The position numbers and the translations under genes are program-made. Shown here in pieces: positions 6,107 through 6,623 of a stretch of DNA of 6,623 nucleotides (the stretch's first letter is position 1; each line of letters begins with the position of its first letter). Below the pieces are notes generated by a model. That model searched no databases, had not been told where the DNA came from, and saw only the letters and a program-made list of their open reading frames with translations. This DNA comes from Spirochaetaceae bacterium (GTDB lineage: Bacteria; Spirochaetota; Spirochaetia; Treponematales; Rectinemataceae). The DNA lies in contig DMNL01000042.1 of NCBI GenBank assembly GCA_003452735.1, positions 1 through 6,623 on the forward strand, written 5' to 3'.

Positions 6107-6623
6107 TCAGCGCCACCAAAAGGCATTATTAGCACTTACCGTTTCGAATCCATAGCTCGAAAAACTCTTCTTGTTGGCTTCATAAAGGTTTGGATCTATA
6201 CGTACCATTACCACTTCTAGATTTTTTTGCACATAAATATCGACAAATTGGGAGACTTCTTTCTGCCCGGTTTTCATGATGATATCGCCTTCTTGAAAAA
6301 TGAGTGAGGGTATGCCCCAACTCCATAAGCTGGCCATATGGCAAGCGGAGCGCAGTGGGTCTCCTTGTATTGCCATTATCTCTTCCAACAGCGCTTGACG
6401 AGCTTGCTCATAATCTGTAGCAGAAAAATAAGACGGATTTGCTTTGATCATATAGAGCTCGGTGCCACGCACGGCTTCTTTGAATGCGAAGACGGTATCG
6501 GCAGGTTTCTTGCCTGCTGGCATAATAGACTGAACACTGATCCAGGAGGAATTAGCAGCAGGCACATAGTCGATCCGAAGATTTTCGGGTTCAGATCCCT
6601 TGGGCATCGCTTTGCGCATTGCA
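6107..6623 (-). CDS. C-terminal part of a possible M16 (insulinase-like) protein, 5' end outside the window
   Basis: Translated leftward, the visible part is about 170 residues ending FWWR-TGA. An ATG lies at 6619-6617, but the frame stays open to the window edge and no ribosome binding site can be judged, so this is probably a fragment of a longer gene. The pattern resembles the last domain of M16 zinc-peptidase-type proteins: a strand (RGTELYMIKANP, 51-62), a helix with YEQARQALLEEIMAI (70-84), then MASLWSWGIP (95-104), a helix GQKEVSQFVDIYVQKN (118-133) and a closing strand LEVVMVRIDP (134-143). M16 C-terminal domains lack the catalytic HxxEH, so its absence here is not informative. The last 25 residues are aromatic-rich. 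No signal peptide can be assessed. It converges on rel with only 11 bp between the stops. The family call is a fold-pattern guess; confidence that it is a coding gene is much higher. Confidence 0.6.
   Translation of the reverse strand, partial: AMRKAMPKGSEPENLRIDYVPAANSSWISVQSIMPAGKKPADTVFAFKEAVRGTELYMIKANPSYFSATDYEQARQALLEEIMAIQGDPLRSACHMASLWSWGIPSLIFQEGDIIMKTGQKEVSQFVDIYVQKNLEVVMVRIDPNLYEANKKSFSSYGFETVSANNAFWWR

Noticed and set aside
6100..6124. Possible bidirectional terminator between rel and the convergent gene (GCCTT ... AAGGC)
   Set aside because: The stem is only 5 bp with a 15-base loop, and there is no T-run on either side; too weak to call.

Overview
The window carries a compact bacterial chromosomal segment built mostly from translation genes, with no sign of mobile DNA, CRISPR, rRNA or tRNA genes. 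Base composition is roughly balanced and even throughout. The organism is probably a spirochaete, for example in the Treponema/Spirochaeta group. That rests on general resemblance of the first gene's C-x2-C / H-x2-C protein and of the serS, prfA and prmC products to spirochaete versions as I remember them. It is an inference that a database search would have to confirm.

Layout: a small zinc-ribbon-like protein of unknown function (1-480, +) converges on serS, seryl-tRNA synthetase (552-1832, -). A 78-bp divergent gap separates serS from a tight rightward cluster: prfA (peptide release factor 1, 1911-2990), prmC (release-factor glutamine methyltransferase, 2996-3865) and a RelA/SpoT-family stringent-response gene (3858-6095). 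prfA and prmC are 5 bp apart, and prmC and rel overlap by 8 bp, so the three are very likely co-transcribed. Eleven bases later a convergent gene enters from the right edge (6107 to the window end, -). Its product is the C-terminal part of a protein that may be M16 (insulinase-like), and its start lies outside the window.

Functional logic: SerRS charges tRNA-Ser. RF1 terminates at UAA/UAG through its GGQ loop, and PrmC methylates the glutamine of that loop. Rel senses uncharged tRNA on the ribosome and makes, and perhaps degrades, (p)ppGpp. The cluster therefore joins termination, maturation of the termination factor and the starvation alarm.

The unusual part is the Rel protein. Conserved landmarks show about 55-58 extra residues inside the hydrolase (HD) domain directly after the HDxxE motif, non-consensus residues at several usually conserved hydrolase positions, and a linker of about 45 hydrophilic residues where the helical domain between TGS and the zinc finger normally lies. 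The synthetase, TGS, zinc-finger and ACT-like landmarks are retained. No clearly new system is visible; the divergent Rel architecture is the best lead.
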